Shown: positions 1-9,414 of the stretch, piece by piece | How positions within the stretch are numbered: position 1 is the stretch's first letter | Layout: every line of letters begins with the position of its first letter | Assembly (NCBI RefSeq): GCF_009856825.1 | Contig: NZ_WVTD01000004.1 | Coordinates: forward strand, 1-64,000 | Direction: 5' to 3' | DNA length: 64,000 nt | Source of the DNA: Novosphingobium silvae | Lineage (GTDB): Bacteria; Pseudomonadota; Alphaproteobacteria; Sphingomonadales; Sphingomonadaceae | Made by a program: the position numbers and the translations under genes | Notes under the pieces: model-generated | Seen by the model: the letters and a program-made list of their open reading frames with translations, nothing else | The model's database searches: none | What the model was told of the DNA's origin: nothing

Positions 1-1
1 C

Positions 2-136
2 ACAGCGGCCGGTCTGCTGCGCTGGTTGATGGCTGCTCAGACCGGCCTATTGCCAACCCCACCAACACCAGTTCAGATCACCAAAGGACTCTCGTTATCG
101 CTGGATGAGAAACGGGGGTCACGTCAGTCCCTCTGA
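2..136 (+). CDS. Possible C-terminal tail of an upstream gene (5' partial)
   Basis: Frame 2 is open from the window edge to a TGA at 134-136, giving about 44 residues; frames 1 and 3 also stop within the first 110 bases. The stop lies 25 bp before the ATG of the next gene, the spacing expected inside an operon. The tail has no motif I can name. It could be the end of another gene of the defence operon (for example a methyltransferase or second helicase), or a chance open frame. Only the DNA left of this window can decide. Confidence 0.33.
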   Translation, partial: TAAGLLRWLMAAQTGLLPTPPTPVQITKGLSLSLDEKRGSRQSL

Positions 137-161
137 ACCAGTAACATATTGAGGCCAGCCG

Positions 162-1577
162 ATGACGAAACCCACCAACGATCAAGCGCAGGCCAGCCCG
201 ACCAAACGGTTCTTCGTGTCGATGCTGACGCGCGACATCAATCTCGCCGACGCAATCCTCGACCTCCTCGACAACTGTCTCGATGGTGCGCTCCGGCTCG
301 CGGACGGCGACAACGTCGACTACGCGCAGCATTTCGTGAAGATCGAACTCGCCGCCGATCACTTCTCGATCGAAGACAATTGCGGCGGCATCCCACGCGA
401 GGTCGCCAAGAACTACGCCTTCAAGATGGGCCGCGAGCCCGACGACGACCGTGACTCCGACACCGAGACGATCGGCATGTATGGCGTCGGCATGAAGCGC
501 GCCATCTTCAAGATGGGACGCGAAGCGCTGGTGCGCACCCGCTATGGCAACGACACCTTCGAGGTGCCCATCACCTCTGCCTGGCTTGAAGCCAAGGGAT
601 GGGACCCACTACCGATCAACGAGCCGACGGAAGCGAACGAGAAACTCGCAGAGCCCGGCACGGTGATCCGCGTCGACGAATTATACGAAGGCGTCTCCCG
701 GCACTTCGCCAACGAGGCATTCGAGAACGAAGTCCGTACGGCCATCGCTGAACATTTTACGATGTTCCTTCAGTGGGGCCTGAAGGTCGAACTCAACGGC
801 AAGCCCGTTGAGCCGGTACTCGTCGAAGTGCTCGTTTCGGATCGCGCCGATGGTCCAGCGCCGTTCGTTTTTCAGAAGACCATCGACGACGTGCTGGTCT
901 CGATCACGGTCGGCTTGAACACTGGGCGCACTCTCGGCAACGACGATGAGGACGATTCCGGCTTCGAGCGTGATCGCTCGTCAGCGACCGCTGGCTGGAC
1001 GGTCCTTTGCAACGATCGCGCGGTAATCGTCGGCGACAAGAGCCGCCTCACCGGCTGGGGTGACGGCATTCCCCTCTACCACCCGCAGTTCGCAATCATC
1101 ACCGGCATCATCGAGTTCCGCTCCAAGCGCGCGGACAAGTTGCCGGTGACGACGACCAAACGCGCGCTCGACACGTCGTCGAACGTCTGGCTCGAGTCTC
1201 TGGTGAAGATGAAGGAGGGTATGCGGGTCTGGATTTCCTACACCAACCAGTGGAAGAACCATCCGCGCGCTGACCAGTCGGACTACTGGGAAGATGCAAA
1301 ACCCTTGTCGTTGGGTAAGACCATTGCGGCCGTTGCTCTGCGAAGTGACATAAAAAAGAGCGACAGCCAGATCGAGTTCAATCCGCAAAAGGCAAAGGTT
1401 CTGCCCGAACCTCCGGGCAAGACCCCCTCGTCGCGGAAGATCGTGTTCTCGCGACCGATCGAGGAAATCCGGCTAGTCTCGAAGATGCTGTACGACACCG
1501 ACGACGAGAAGCCGGGGATTGTCGGCGAGAAATGCTTCGAGCTGACGCTCGCCAGGGCCAAGAAGCAGGACGGCTGA
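162..1577 (+). CDS. GHKL (Bergerat-fold) ATPase, first complete gene of a DISARM-like operon
   Basis: A 471-aa protein with the ATP-binding signatures of the GHKL family (MutL/Hsp90/MORC/gyrase B type). The N-box is around residues 31-41, with LLDN ending at Asn38, and an Asp where many relatives have the catalytic Glu. The G1 box EDNCGG is at 71-76 and the G2 loop GMYGVG at 105-110. The C-terminal half has no motif I recognise. GHKL proteins use ATP-driven dimerisation to clamp or remodel DNA or partners; that role here is inference. The start has a GAGG ribosome site 8-11 bases upstream. The next gene begins 3 bp after the stop, so the two are surely co-transcribed. MORC-like ATPases recur in phage-defence islands. 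The ATPase assignment is solid; its role in the system is unknown. Confidence 0.8.
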   Translation: MTKPTNDQAQASPTKRFFVSMLTRDINLADAILDLLDNCLDGALRLADGDNVDYAQHFVKIELAADHFSIEDNCGGIPREVAKNYAFKMGREPDDDRDSDTETIGMYGVGMKRAIFKMGREALVRTRYGNDTFEVPITSAWLEAKGWDPLPINEPTEANEKLAEPGTVIRVDELYEGVSRHFANEAFENEVRTAIAEHFTMFLQWGLKVELNGKPVEPVLVEVLVSDRADGPAPFVFQKTIDDVLVSITVGLNTGRTLGNDDEDDSGFERDRSSATAGWTVLCNDRAVIVGDKSRLTGWGDGIPLYHPQFAIITGIIEFRSKRADKLPVTTTKRALDTSSNVWLESLVKMKEGMRVWISYTNQWKNHPRADQSDYWEDAKPLSLGKTIAAVALRSDIKKSDSQIEFNPQKAKVLPEPPGKTPSSRKIVFSRPIEEIRLVSKMLYDTDDEKPGIVGEKCFELTLARAKKQDG

Positions 1578-1580
1578 GAT

Positions 1581-2576
1581 ATGAGCGCCGGATCTTCGCT
1601 TCCCTACCGGCTGAGGCCCAACAAGGCCGTCGACCGGGAATTATTCCTCTCGCTGCTGATGCGGTTGGCTCCCGCATTGGCGCTGGAGAAATACCATTAT
1701 GTCGGCCTTGGCGGCCCATTTCTCGAAGATTTCAGGCTGGTCCATGCTCGGCTCGGCCTCGCGCGGATGACCTGCGTGGAGACCGAGGAGGAAGTCCACA
1801 AGCGTCAGCTCTTCAATCGTCCAGTCGCGTCGATCGAATGCGTCCATGAGACACTTGAAGATTACTTGGACGGAATCGATTTCGAGACGCCGGCGATCAT
1901 ATGGTTCGATTATACCGAGCCGAAGGGTATCACCACGCAGATCGAACGCTTCGCGCGGACGATCGGCAGTGTTCCCATCGGGAGCGTACTTCGGGTGACG
2001 CTCAACGCGAACCCGGAGTCCCTCGGGAAGCCGGATGCCAATGAAGTCTCTGTCGAGATCGACGGTGCGGCCTCGGGCGATCGCAAAGAAAAGCCAACCG
2101 TACAGGAATGGCGACTTGCTCGTTTCAAGGAGCGGGTTGGGCAGCTCTTCCCGAGCGGTTTGTCCGCTGAGGGTATGACGCAGAAGCACTTCGGCTTTAG
2201 CGTGCTCCGCGTTCTCAAATTGGCGGTCGAAAAAGAGGCGCTCAACTTCCTCGATCGGCATATCGTGTGGGCACTGGCCACGCACTATAAAGACGGTCAG
2301 GCAATGGTGACGGCGGCGCTCGTAGTTTGCGCTGCTGATGATGCCGCTGTTGCAGACCTCGTGAAGGGGTGGGAATTCAATTGCACGCCGGATGCCCCCC
2401 ACCGCCTTGATATGCCCGCCCTTTCGACGCTGGAGCGATTGACGATGGAGTCGACTGACGAAGTTGCGGCGAAGATGGCCTTCAAACTACCAAAATCCGA
2501 CATGGGCGAAGATCCCGTCACGGTCTTCAGGAAATTCTATCGCATCTATCCGCACTTCTCGCGCGTCGAGCTGTAG
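1581..2576 (+). CDS. Putative SAM-dependent methyltransferase-fold protein of the DISARM-like operon
   Basis: A 331-aa protein. Residues 34-60 read like the first half of a Rossmann methyltransferase: a hydrophobic strand ending in GLGG, then a second strand ending in an acidic residue (CVETEEE). A later strand ends in WFDYTEPKG near residue 110, in the place of the catalytic motif IV, though it is not the DPPY or NPPY of classic amino-methylases. It is therefore not a standard DNA adenine methylase, and a cytosine methylase PC motif is also absent. It could be a degenerate or unusual methyltransferase, or a SAM-binding sensor. It sits between the GHKL ATPase (3-bp gap) and the helicase (21-bp gap). 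The methyltransferase reading is from fold pattern only. Confidence 0.55.
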   Translation: MSAGSSLPYRLRPNKAVDRELFLSLLMRLAPALALEKYHYVGLGGPFLEDFRLVHARLGLARMTCVETEEEVHKRQLFNRPVASIECVHETLEDYLDGIDFETPAIIWFDYTEPKGITTQIERFARTIGSVPIGSVLRVTLNANPESLGKPDANEVSVEIDGAASGDRKEKPTVQEWRLARFKERVGQLFPSGLSAEGMTQKHFGFSVLRVLKLAVEKEALNFLDRHIVWALATHYKDGQAMVTAALVVCAADDAAVADLVKGWEFNCTPDAPHRLDMPALSTLERLTMESTDEVAAKMAFKLPKSDMGEDPVTVFRKFYRIYPHFSRVEL

Positions 2577-2597
2577 AGATTTATTTGGGGGCGACGC

Positions 2598-5500
2598 ATG
2601 ACCTTGACTACTGATCCAGACGTGCAGAGTTGGCTTGCCAAGGAACCGATTTGGCTCGGCCCGTGCATAGCTCGATTGAGCGGCGAGCGTTCGGCTTATT
2701 CGGCGGTCGATGAAGGGCATTGGATCGTCGCGGCCGAAGCCGATGGCACGTTGACACGGGCCGGGCGGGTTTTGCGCATCCGCGGCGACCTAGACAGCAC
2801 GACGATCTATTTCGACTATGTGCATAGGTTCCGCACGTCGGGAACGGTGTCCGGCCTGGCGTTGACGTTGCCTACCGGCCCGATCGCACGCCTCCGGCCG
2901 GAAGACCTGATAAGCATTTTCGGTAGCGACGGGATTTCGATCGCCGATGTTCCGCTGATCCAGAACGTCGCCTATGTGCGCGATCTTCTCGAAATAGCCG
3001 TCCGCGACGACCTTCTCGGCCCGGCCGGCGGGCCGCACGAACTCATCAAGGACATGAGCGTCCGTGACCGCTATCTGGTCGGCAAGCTCGCGCCTCGACG
3101 GCCGAACGACACCGATACCGTCGCCGTCGAGCCGGCGGCCGGTGCCGACGAAATCCGCGACGTCGAGGACGAACGGGCGGCGCCCATCCACGAACCCGGC
3201 GCCGAGTTCGCCAGCGTCTCCGGTCGCGTGGAGCCGGAGGACGACGCCCTCGACGAAATCGACACCACGAACAATCAGTCGCTCGTGCCGTCGAGCATGG
3301 GACTCACCTTCTGCGTCGCGCCGGGCGTGGAAGCGCTGGACGCTGAGGTCCGGTGGGGCCGCTATGAGCGCGTCCCGGGCGACGAGCACGACGTCGTCAA
3401 GACCCGTCGAAACCGGGCGACCGGCCGGGAAGAGGAAACGAAGGTCAGGGTGTGGCGACGGATCCCCTGCGGCGGTGTGGTTCCCCTGCCGTTGAAAGAT
3501 GGGCCGATGCGGCCGGCGACGCCGGACCGTGACCAGCCCGAAGTCCGGCTCCAAGGGACGATCCGCACGAACGCCCAAGGGGAGCGCCTCGTCACCCTGT
3601 TCCTCGTGAACGGCCAACTGGAGCCCGACGATAACAAGGACCGCGCGTGGCTGTTCCAGCCGGAAATCTCGGTGGTCGCGCCGGAAAGCGCCGCAGATCC
3701 ATCGATCTTCAGGCGGCGGCCCTCCAACGAAATCATCGTCGATGACCCGGAACGCGATCGCCTCGCCCTGATCTATCGTAACCGGCTGGAGTTTGCCGTG
3801 GGCCACGGTGTCTCCGTCCATGCCGATACGACGCCGGGCGACGCCGCGAAGGCTTCGCACCTGCGCACGGAAATCATCCCAAGCTATGAGGTCGGCGTCA
3901 CAGAAACGCCGGGCCTCGACCCGGACGACCGCCCGGCCATGCGCCGGATGGTTGATGAGGGATGGCTCGACATGGGCCGCCTCGCAGAGATGGAGCCGCA
4001 TCAACTGCGTGAGGCCTTGTCGTGTCTGGTCGATGACTATGCAGTGTGGATCGGAGAACAGAGGACGCGGCTGACAGCCGAGATCACGGGCTTCGACGAA
4101 CCAGGGAAGGACGTGATCGCCCGCTGCGAAGAGACCCTGCGCCGCCTGCGCGAGGGTATGGACACGCTCTTTTCCGACCCTGCGGCGCTATCGGCGTTCC
4201 GCTTCGCCAACAAGTCGATGGCGCTCCAGCGTGTGCGGAGCCTCTATGCTCTCAAACGCAGGCGCGGTGAGACGGCCGACCTCGTGCAACTCGACATCCC
4301 GAAGAATCGGTCCTGGCGTCCGTTCCAGTTGGCCTTCCTCCTGCTGTCGGTGCCGTCCCTCGCCGATCCGGCGCACCCCGACCGGACGAAGCCTGCGGAA
4401 GCCTTCGCCGATCTCCTCTGGTTCCCGACCGGCGGCGGCAAGACCGAAGCCTATCTGGGCGTGGCCGCCTTCGCCATGGCGATGCGCCGCTTGAAAGTTG
4501 ATCTTGGCGGCCTTGATGCGTCTCGCGGCCTGGCCGTCATCATGCGATACACGCTGCGCCTGCTGACCCTGCAACAGTTCCAGCGCGCTACAGCTCTCTT
4601 GTGCGCGATGGAGGTGATCCGCCTCGCCGACGAGAAGCTGTGGGGCAAGGAACCGTTCTCTCTAGGGCTATGGGTCGGTAATCAGGTGACGCCGGGGCGA
4701 ACCGATGACGCCCACCAGGCGATTGAAGCGCTGCGCAACGGCGACCGCAACAAGTCTGGTATCGCTTCGCCGGCGCAATTGACGAGCTGCCCCTGGTGCG
4801 GTTCCGAAATCGCTGCGGGCCGCGACATCGAGGTCGACCGGATAGCCGGCCGAACCCTCATCCATTGCAGCGACAAACTCGGCGCCTGCGAATTTTCTCG
4901 GGCCGGCTCCAGCGGCCGCCCGCATCGCGGCCTGCCCGTAAAAGTGGTCGACGAGGAAATCTATCATCGTCCGCCGACCATGATGATCGCCACCGTCGAC
5001 AAATTCGCCATGATGGCCTGGCGGCCGGAGGTGCGAACCCTTTTCGGCCGGGTCGATGAAGAATGCGAGCGTCACGGCTTGCTATGGCCGGGGCACGACT
5101 GCGGCACTGGGCATCGCGCGCGGGGTGCTCATCCCGCCGCGAGAGTGAAGCCTATGCGCGCCGCTGTCCGGCCTCCCGATCTCATCATCCAGGACGAGTT
5201 TCACCTCATCAGCGGGCCGCTCGGCACGATGGTCGGTCTCTATGAAAGCGCAGTCGACGAGCTGAGTTCCTGGCCTCTCGGCGACACGAAGGTCCGGCCG
5301 AAAGTCGTGGCTTCGACCGCTACCGTTCGGCGTGCCGAAGATCAAGTGCGCAACGTATTCATGCGGCGGATCTCGGTCTTTCCACCCACCGGCCTCGACG
5401 TGGAGGACAATTTCTTTTCGGTTCAGCGCCCCATCGGCGAGAAGCCCGGACGCCGCTACATGGGCATCTGCGCGCCCGGCAGTTCCCGGCCCGCCGTTCT

Positions 5501-6578
5501 GATCCGAACCTACACGGCCTTCCTCACCGCCGCACAAGCCCTCTTCGATCGCTTCGGCCCGGTCGCCGATCCCTACATGACGCTCGTCGGCTATTTCAAT
5601 TCGCTGCGCGAGTTGGGCGGGATGAAGCGTCTCGCCGAGGACGACGTGCAGACGCGTTCCTTCCGTGTGAACATGAGCTTGGTCGATCGTCCGGGGCTGT
5701 CACAACGTCGCGTCGATGACGTTCGGGAACTTACCTCCCGCGTCTCCAGCCAGGACATCCCGCGCTATCTCGATCAACTCGAAATACCGTTCAATGGGGC
5801 GCTTGATCCCAAGACGGGCGAATGGGCCGAGAACCGGGCTCCCGGCGATCCGCGTCCGATCGACGTCGTTCTGGCCACCAACATGCTGTCGGTCGGTGTG
5901 GACGTGAACCGTCTCGGTGTGATGGTCGTCAATGGCCAGCCGAAAGGAACGGCGGAGTATATCCAGGCGACCAGCCGCGTCGGCCGCTCGCCGCCTGGCC
6001 TGGTCGCCACTGTGCTCACCTGGGCGCGGCCGCGCGACCTTTCCCACTACGAGACGTTCGAGCACTACCACGCGACCTTCTATCAGCATGTCGAGGCTCA
6101 ATCCGTGACGCCGTTCTCCCCGCGGGCGCTGGATCGCGGCCTCACGGGCGCGATGCTGTCGATCATGCGGAACAGCTACGATCCTTTCGCACCGAATATG
6201 GGTGCGGGTGCGATGAACAGTCCGAGCCGACCAGAGATGACGGCGACGATCCGCGTCGTGTCGGAACGAACCTGGGAGGTCACGGAAGACTCAGCAAAGA
6301 AGGCGCTGACCGAACAGGAACTGAAGCATCGCGCCGACGATTGGGCGAAGGAGGCGAGCCTCGGAGGTCGCACACTCGTCTATCAGAAATATGGGGCCGG
6401 CCCGACGGCATACCCTCTTCTGGAAACTCCGGGCGTGAAGCCCTGGACGGATTGGACCGTCCCGATGTCGATGCGAGAGGTAGAGCCCGGCGTGAGGCTG
6501 GTGATGGAAGACTCGCGCTCGACGAGTGATCCGACCTGGCGAGCCCGCGTCGCTCCGGCCGATGGGGGCGACGCATGA
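2598..6578 (+). CDS. drmA: DrmA-like superfamily 2 helicase (DISARM core)
   Basis: A 1326-aa protein with complete SF2 helicase motifs: Walker A GGGKT at 612-616, the DEFH box at 866-869, a STAT motif III shortly after, motif V SVGVD at 1098-1102 and motif VI QATSRVGR at 1123-1130. A C4 zinc ribbon (C731, C734, C757, C764) is inserted between Walker A and the DEFH box. The first ~550 residues are a long, poorly conserved N-terminal region. Size, zinc insert and the DUF1998 and PLD genes directly downstream match DrmA, the helicase of DISARM, which with DrmB restricts incoming phage DNA. The stop overlaps the start of the next gene by 4 bp. A GGGGGCGACGC leader precedes the ATG, as it does for the next gene. 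Assignment to the DrmA family is by architecture; an HMM search would confirm it. Confidence 0.82.
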   Translation: MTLTTDPDVQSWLAKEPIWLGPCIARLSGERSAYSAVDEGHWIVAAEADGTLTRAGRVLRIRGDLDSTTIYFDYVHRFRTSGTVSGLALTLPTGPIARLRPEDLISIFGSDGISIADVPLIQNVAYVRDLLEIAVRDDLLGPAGGPHELIKDMSVRDRYLVGKLAPRRPNDTDTVAVEPAAGADEIRDVEDERAAPIHEPGAEFASVSGRVEPEDDALDEIDTTNNQSLVPSSMGLTFCVAPGVEALDAEVRWGRYERVPGDEHDVVKTRRNRATGREEETKVRVWRRIPCGGVVPLPLKDGPMRPATPDRDQPEVRLQGTIRTNAQGERLVTLFLVNGQLEPDDNKDRAWLFQPEISVVAPESAADPSIFRRRPSNEIIVDDPERDRLALIYRNRLEFAVGHGVSVHADTTPGDAAKASHLRTEIIPSYEVGVTETPGLDPDDRPAMRRMVDEGWLDMGRLAEMEPHQLREALSCLVDDYAVWIGEQRTRLTAEITGFDEPGKDVIARCEETLRRLREGMDTLFSDPAALSAFRFANKSMALQRVRSLYALKRRRGETADLVQLDIPKNRSWRPFQLAFLLLSVPSLADPAHPDRTKPAEAFADLLWFPTGGGKTEAYLGVAAFAMAMRRLKVDLGGLDASRGLAVIMRYTLRLLTLQQFQRATALLCAMEVIRLADEKLWGKEPFSLGLWVGNQVTPGRTDDAHQAIEALRNGDRNKSGIASPAQLTSCPWCGSEIAAGRDIEVDRIAGRTLIHCSDKLGACEFSRAGSSGRPHRGLPVKVVDEEIYHRPPTMMIATVDKFAMMAWRPEVRTLFGRVDEECERHGLLWPGHDCGTGHRARGAHPAARVKPMRAAVRPPDLIIQDEFHLISGPLGTMVGLYESAVDELSSWPLGDTKVRPKVVASTATVRRAEDQVRNVFMRRISVFPPTGLDVEDNFFSVQRPIGEKPGRRYMGICAPGSSRPAVLIRTYTAFLTAAQALFDRFGPVADPYMTLVGYFNSLRELGGMKRLAEDDVQTRSFRVNMSLVDRPGLSQRRVDDVRELTSRVSSQDIPRYLDQLEIPFNGALDPKTGEWAENRAPGDPRPIDVVLATNMLSVGVDVNRLGVMVVNGQPKGTAEYIQATSRVGRSPPGLVATVLTWARPRDLSHYETFEHYHATFYQHVEAQSVTPFSPRALDRGLTGAMLSIMRNSYDPFAPNMGAGAMNSPSRPEMTATIRVVSERTWEVTEDSAKKALTEQELKHRADDWAKEASLGGRTLVYQKYGAGPTAYPLLETPGVKPWTDWTVPMSMREVEPGVRLVMEDSRSTSDPTWRARVAPADGGDA

Positions 6579-8416
6579 GCAAGACGCCCGTTGGTGAAAT
6601 CCGTCCGAGCCAGCTTCTGTGGACTTACGGCCCCGGCGCTCTGATCGACCTGCCCAATCTCTCGGTAGTCACCATGGGGATCGACCGTTGGGAAAGGGAC
6701 AGATGCCAGCCCATCCAGGAGGCCCGGCTGCTGGCGAACGTCCGAAGCGTTCTCGGTCCCCAAGTGGAATCGCTGCGTATGCCACCGCTCGGCGACCGCG
6801 ATGTCGTCGATCCGTTCTCACCCGCGGCGCTGATCGGCGTTCCGGTGAAGCCGTTTCCCCGATGGCTGCGTTGCGTGAAATGTGGGCTGTTGTCGCCATT
6901 CGACGCCGGCTTGTTCAAGCTGAAAGAAAACCGCTACCGACCGGAATTGACGCGCTTCGTCCATGAGGGATGTCGCGGATCGAACAACGATCAGAAAGCC
7001 CGAGACGCCGACGCCGTGCCGGCTCGCTTCCTGATGGCCTGCCGTGCTGGGCACCTCGATGATTTCTCGTGGCATTGGTTCGTCCATGGCGGCCCATCCG
7101 ATTGCCGTGGGACGCTGAGATTCTTCGAGAGCGGCGCATCGCTGCAAACCGAGAATCTCTGGGTCAAATGCGATGCTTGCGGCGCCTCGAAGAACATGGC
7201 CCAAGCCTTCGGTCAGGCCGGCAGAGACAACCTGCCTGCATGTCGTGGACGGCATCCCCATATCGACCGTTTTGATGACGACTGCTCCGAAGATCCGCGG
7301 GCGATCCTGCTCGGCGCGACCAACGGCTGGTTCCCGGTCACGTTGTCGGTCCTCGCCATACCTCAAACGGGCAGCCCCTTGGTGCAGCTCGTCGGCGATG
7401 GTTGGACCTTCTTCGAGGATGTTTCCTCGGCTGATGAAGTTGGCTTCGTAGTCAAGACGCTGAAGAAAACGGCTCAGCTCCCCGGCATCGAGCAGTTCAC
7501 CAGCGAACAAATTTGGGCCGCCGTCGAAGCCCACCGGAACGGAGGCGCGGACATCGGCCCGAGCGACCTCAAGGAGCCGGAATGGCAAGTCCTGACGGCC
7601 GACGATCCGCCGACCGACTACCCGCACTTCATGAGCAAAAAGGTCGGGATTCCGAAAGGCTTCGAAGCCGCGATCACGCGCGTCCTGCTGCTGGAGCGGC
7701 TGCGCGAGGTAAACGCATTGCTCGGTTTCACCCGCGTCGAGTCCCCAGATGAGGGATCGGGTGACGATGCGGCACCTCGCGCTCCGTTGGGGCGTTCGGC
7801 TTCCGATTGGGTCCCGGCGACGCAGGTTCACGGCGAAGGCATCTTCATCCGCTTCGACACCGAAGCTCTGAAAGCCTGGGCCGATGAGGATGCAGTCAAA
7901 GAGGTCGATGCACGTTTGCGTGTCGGCCATCACGGATGGCGCCAAAAGCGGAATCTCGATCCGCGAGAGGGTTATCCCGGAGCGCGCTACGTCATGCTCC
8001 ATACCCTGGCGCACATGCTGGTCAGGGAGTTGGCCCTCGAATGTGGATACAATGCCGCCAGCATCCGGGAACGCATATACGCGGAGGTGGATGGCGCGAA
8101 GGACCAGGCTGGCTTCCTGATCTACACGGCAGCCGCCGATTCCGATGGAACGCTCGGGGGACTGGTCGAATTGGGCAAGCCCGAAAATCTCGGAAGGCTG
8201 CTTCGTCAGGCGTTGGATCGAGCGCATGTCTGCGCCTCCGACCCCCTGTGCTCCGAACACGACCCCAGTAAAGATCAATCGCTGCATGGAGCGGCTTGCC
8301 ATGCTTGCTCCTTCGTGTCGGAAACCTCATGCGAACGGGGCAATCGGCATTTGGACCGTGCGTTGGTGGTTCCGACACTCGAGAATTCAAACGCTGCGTT
8401 CTTCCGGGGGAGCTGA
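6575..8416 (+). CDS. drmB: DrmB-like DUF1998 protein (DISARM core)
   Basis: A 613-aa protein whose start overlaps the helicase stop as ATGA. It carries several Cys pairs typical of DUF1998 proteins: one near residue 91 (RCVKCG), one around 205 (KCDACG) and a C-terminal cluster at about 560-600 ending in CHAC and a further Cys. The segment with MLHTLAHMLVRELA near residue 475 is the conserved DUF1998 helix. DUF1998 proteins partner helicases; in DISARM, DrmA and DrmB form a DNA-binding complex. No enzymatic motif is visible here, as expected. The stop overlaps the next start as TGATG. Family call is confident from motif pattern plus position. Confidence 0.82.
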   Translation: MSKTPVGEIRPSQLLWTYGPGALIDLPNLSVVTMGIDRWERDRCQPIQEARLLANVRSVLGPQVESLRMPPLGDRDVVDPFSPAALIGVPVKPFPRWLRCVKCGLLSPFDAGLFKLKENRYRPELTRFVHEGCRGSNNDQKARDADAVPARFLMACRAGHLDDFSWHWFVHGGPSDCRGTLRFFESGASLQTENLWVKCDACGASKNMAQAFGQAGRDNLPACRGRHPHIDRFDDDCSEDPRAILLGATNGWFPVTLSVLAIPQTGSPLVQLVGDGWTFFEDVSSADEVGFVVKTLKKTAQLPGIEQFTSEQIWAAVEAHRNGGADIGPSDLKEPEWQVLTADDPPTDYPHFMSKKVGIPKGFEAAITRVLLLERLREVNALLGFTRVESPDEGSGDDAAPRAPLGRSASDWVPATQVHGEGIFIRFDTEALKAWADEDAVKEVDARLRVGHHGWRQKRNLDPREGYPGARYVMLHTLAHMLVRELALECGYNAASIRERIYAEVDGAKDQAGFLIYTAAADSDGTLGGLVELGKPENLGRLLRQALDRAHVCASDPLCSEHDPSKDQSLHGAACHACSFVSETSCERGNRHLDRALVVPTLENSNAAFFRGS

Positions 8417-9177
8417 TGGAAGCGCTCCTGGATGCCGTGACCGAACTCGTGACTTTGCTGCCGCCGTCGAAAATCGAAGCGATAGCGTCGCGGCTACGCG
8501 ACGGTCTGCCACCGGGGCGAGAGCAAGACCTTCAGCAAGTCGTCGGCACGCCGGCGGCACGGGCAGCTATGGCCTCCCTTACCGACGCTTGGCGGACAAC
8601 GAAGTCATCAGGGGAACTCGTCGCCGGGATGCTGATGGGCGCGGCCTATGCGCGGGAACGCACGCAACGAGACTGCGCCGTCGAATTGGTCTGGACCGGG
8701 CCGACGACACCATTCGTTGCGCCGCGCCGTACAGAACAGGTACTTCTGGACGTCATCCAGCAGGCCACGAAAGAACTCTTCATCGTGAGCTTCGTTGCCT
8801 ATGACATCCCCTCGGTCATAGCTGCGGTCAACGCAGCGACCCTTCGAGGGGTGGAGGTAAGGATTCTCGTTGAGGCTGCCGTGACCCAGGGCGGTAGCCT
8901 GCTCATCAATCCGGTCGCGACGATGAGAAGCGCCGTTCCAGCAGCAAAATTGTATGCTTGGACAGATCGCCCGGATCCCTTCACGAACGGCCGGGTTCAC
9001 GCGAAGGTCGCCGTTGCCGACGACGTAACGGCCTTCGTGACGAGCGCGAATCTGACCGGCCATGCGCTTGAAAAGAATATGGAAGCGGGCGTCCTCGTCG
9101 TTGGCGGCCATATCCCGTCTCGCTTGCGGGACCACCTGCATGCCTTGATCGAAACGAAGATCATCCACCCAGCCTGA
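8416..9177 (+). CDS. drmC: DrmC-like phospholipase-D-fold protein (DISARM core)
   Basis: I take the ATG that overlaps the drmB stop (TGATG, with GGGGAG just upstream), giving 253 aa, rather than an upstream in-frame ATG lying inside drmB. A single HxK(x)4D catalytic motif is at H195, K197 and D202, followed by SANLTG, the usual PLD-family Ser/Asn pair. Single-HKD proteins generally act as dimers and include phosphodiesterases and nucleases such as Nuc and BfiI. DrmC is the third core gene of DISARM and, from published work on the system, less essential than DrmA and DrmB. It closes the operon; a strong hairpin lies 33 bp after the stop. Confidence 0.8.
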   Translation: MEALLDAVTELVTLLPPSKIEAIASRLRDGLPPGREQDLQQVVGTPAARAAMASLTDAWRTTKSSGELVAGMLMGAAYARERTQRDCAVELVWTGPTTPFVAPRRTEQVLLDVIQQATKELFIVSFVAYDIPSVIAAVNAATLRGVEVRILVEAAVTQGGSLLINPVATMRSAVPAAKLYAWTDRPDPFTNGRVHAKVAVADDVTAFVTSANLTGHALEKNMEAGVLVVGGHIPSRLRDHLHALIETKIIHPA

Positions 9178-9209
9178 ATCGCCGCAGGCGTGACTGCTTG
9201 CCACAAATG

Positions 9210-9243
9210 GCGGGCGTGTCGGCCTGCCCGCCGACACGCCCGC
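9210..9243. terminator. Perfect 14-bp hairpin between convergent operons
   Basis: Arms 9210-9223 and 9230-9243 pair over 14 bp around a 6-base loop. It lies between the end of drmC and the end of the convergent ParB-family gene, so it probably ends transcription from both sides. No strong T-run follows on either strand. Confidence 0.6.
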
Positions 9244-9414
9244 CCGTCTTGTTCATGAGAGCCAAGCAGGCCTCATGCGGCTGGCTATATGTCGGCCAGC
9301 CTGGTGGGCTTCATGCGGGTTCGCCGCCATTCCCACCACCATGCTTGATCCGCCCCACGGTGCGGCTTCTCCCATGGTCCCCGCGCTTATCGGGTCCGGG
9401 TCCCCATATCTGAC

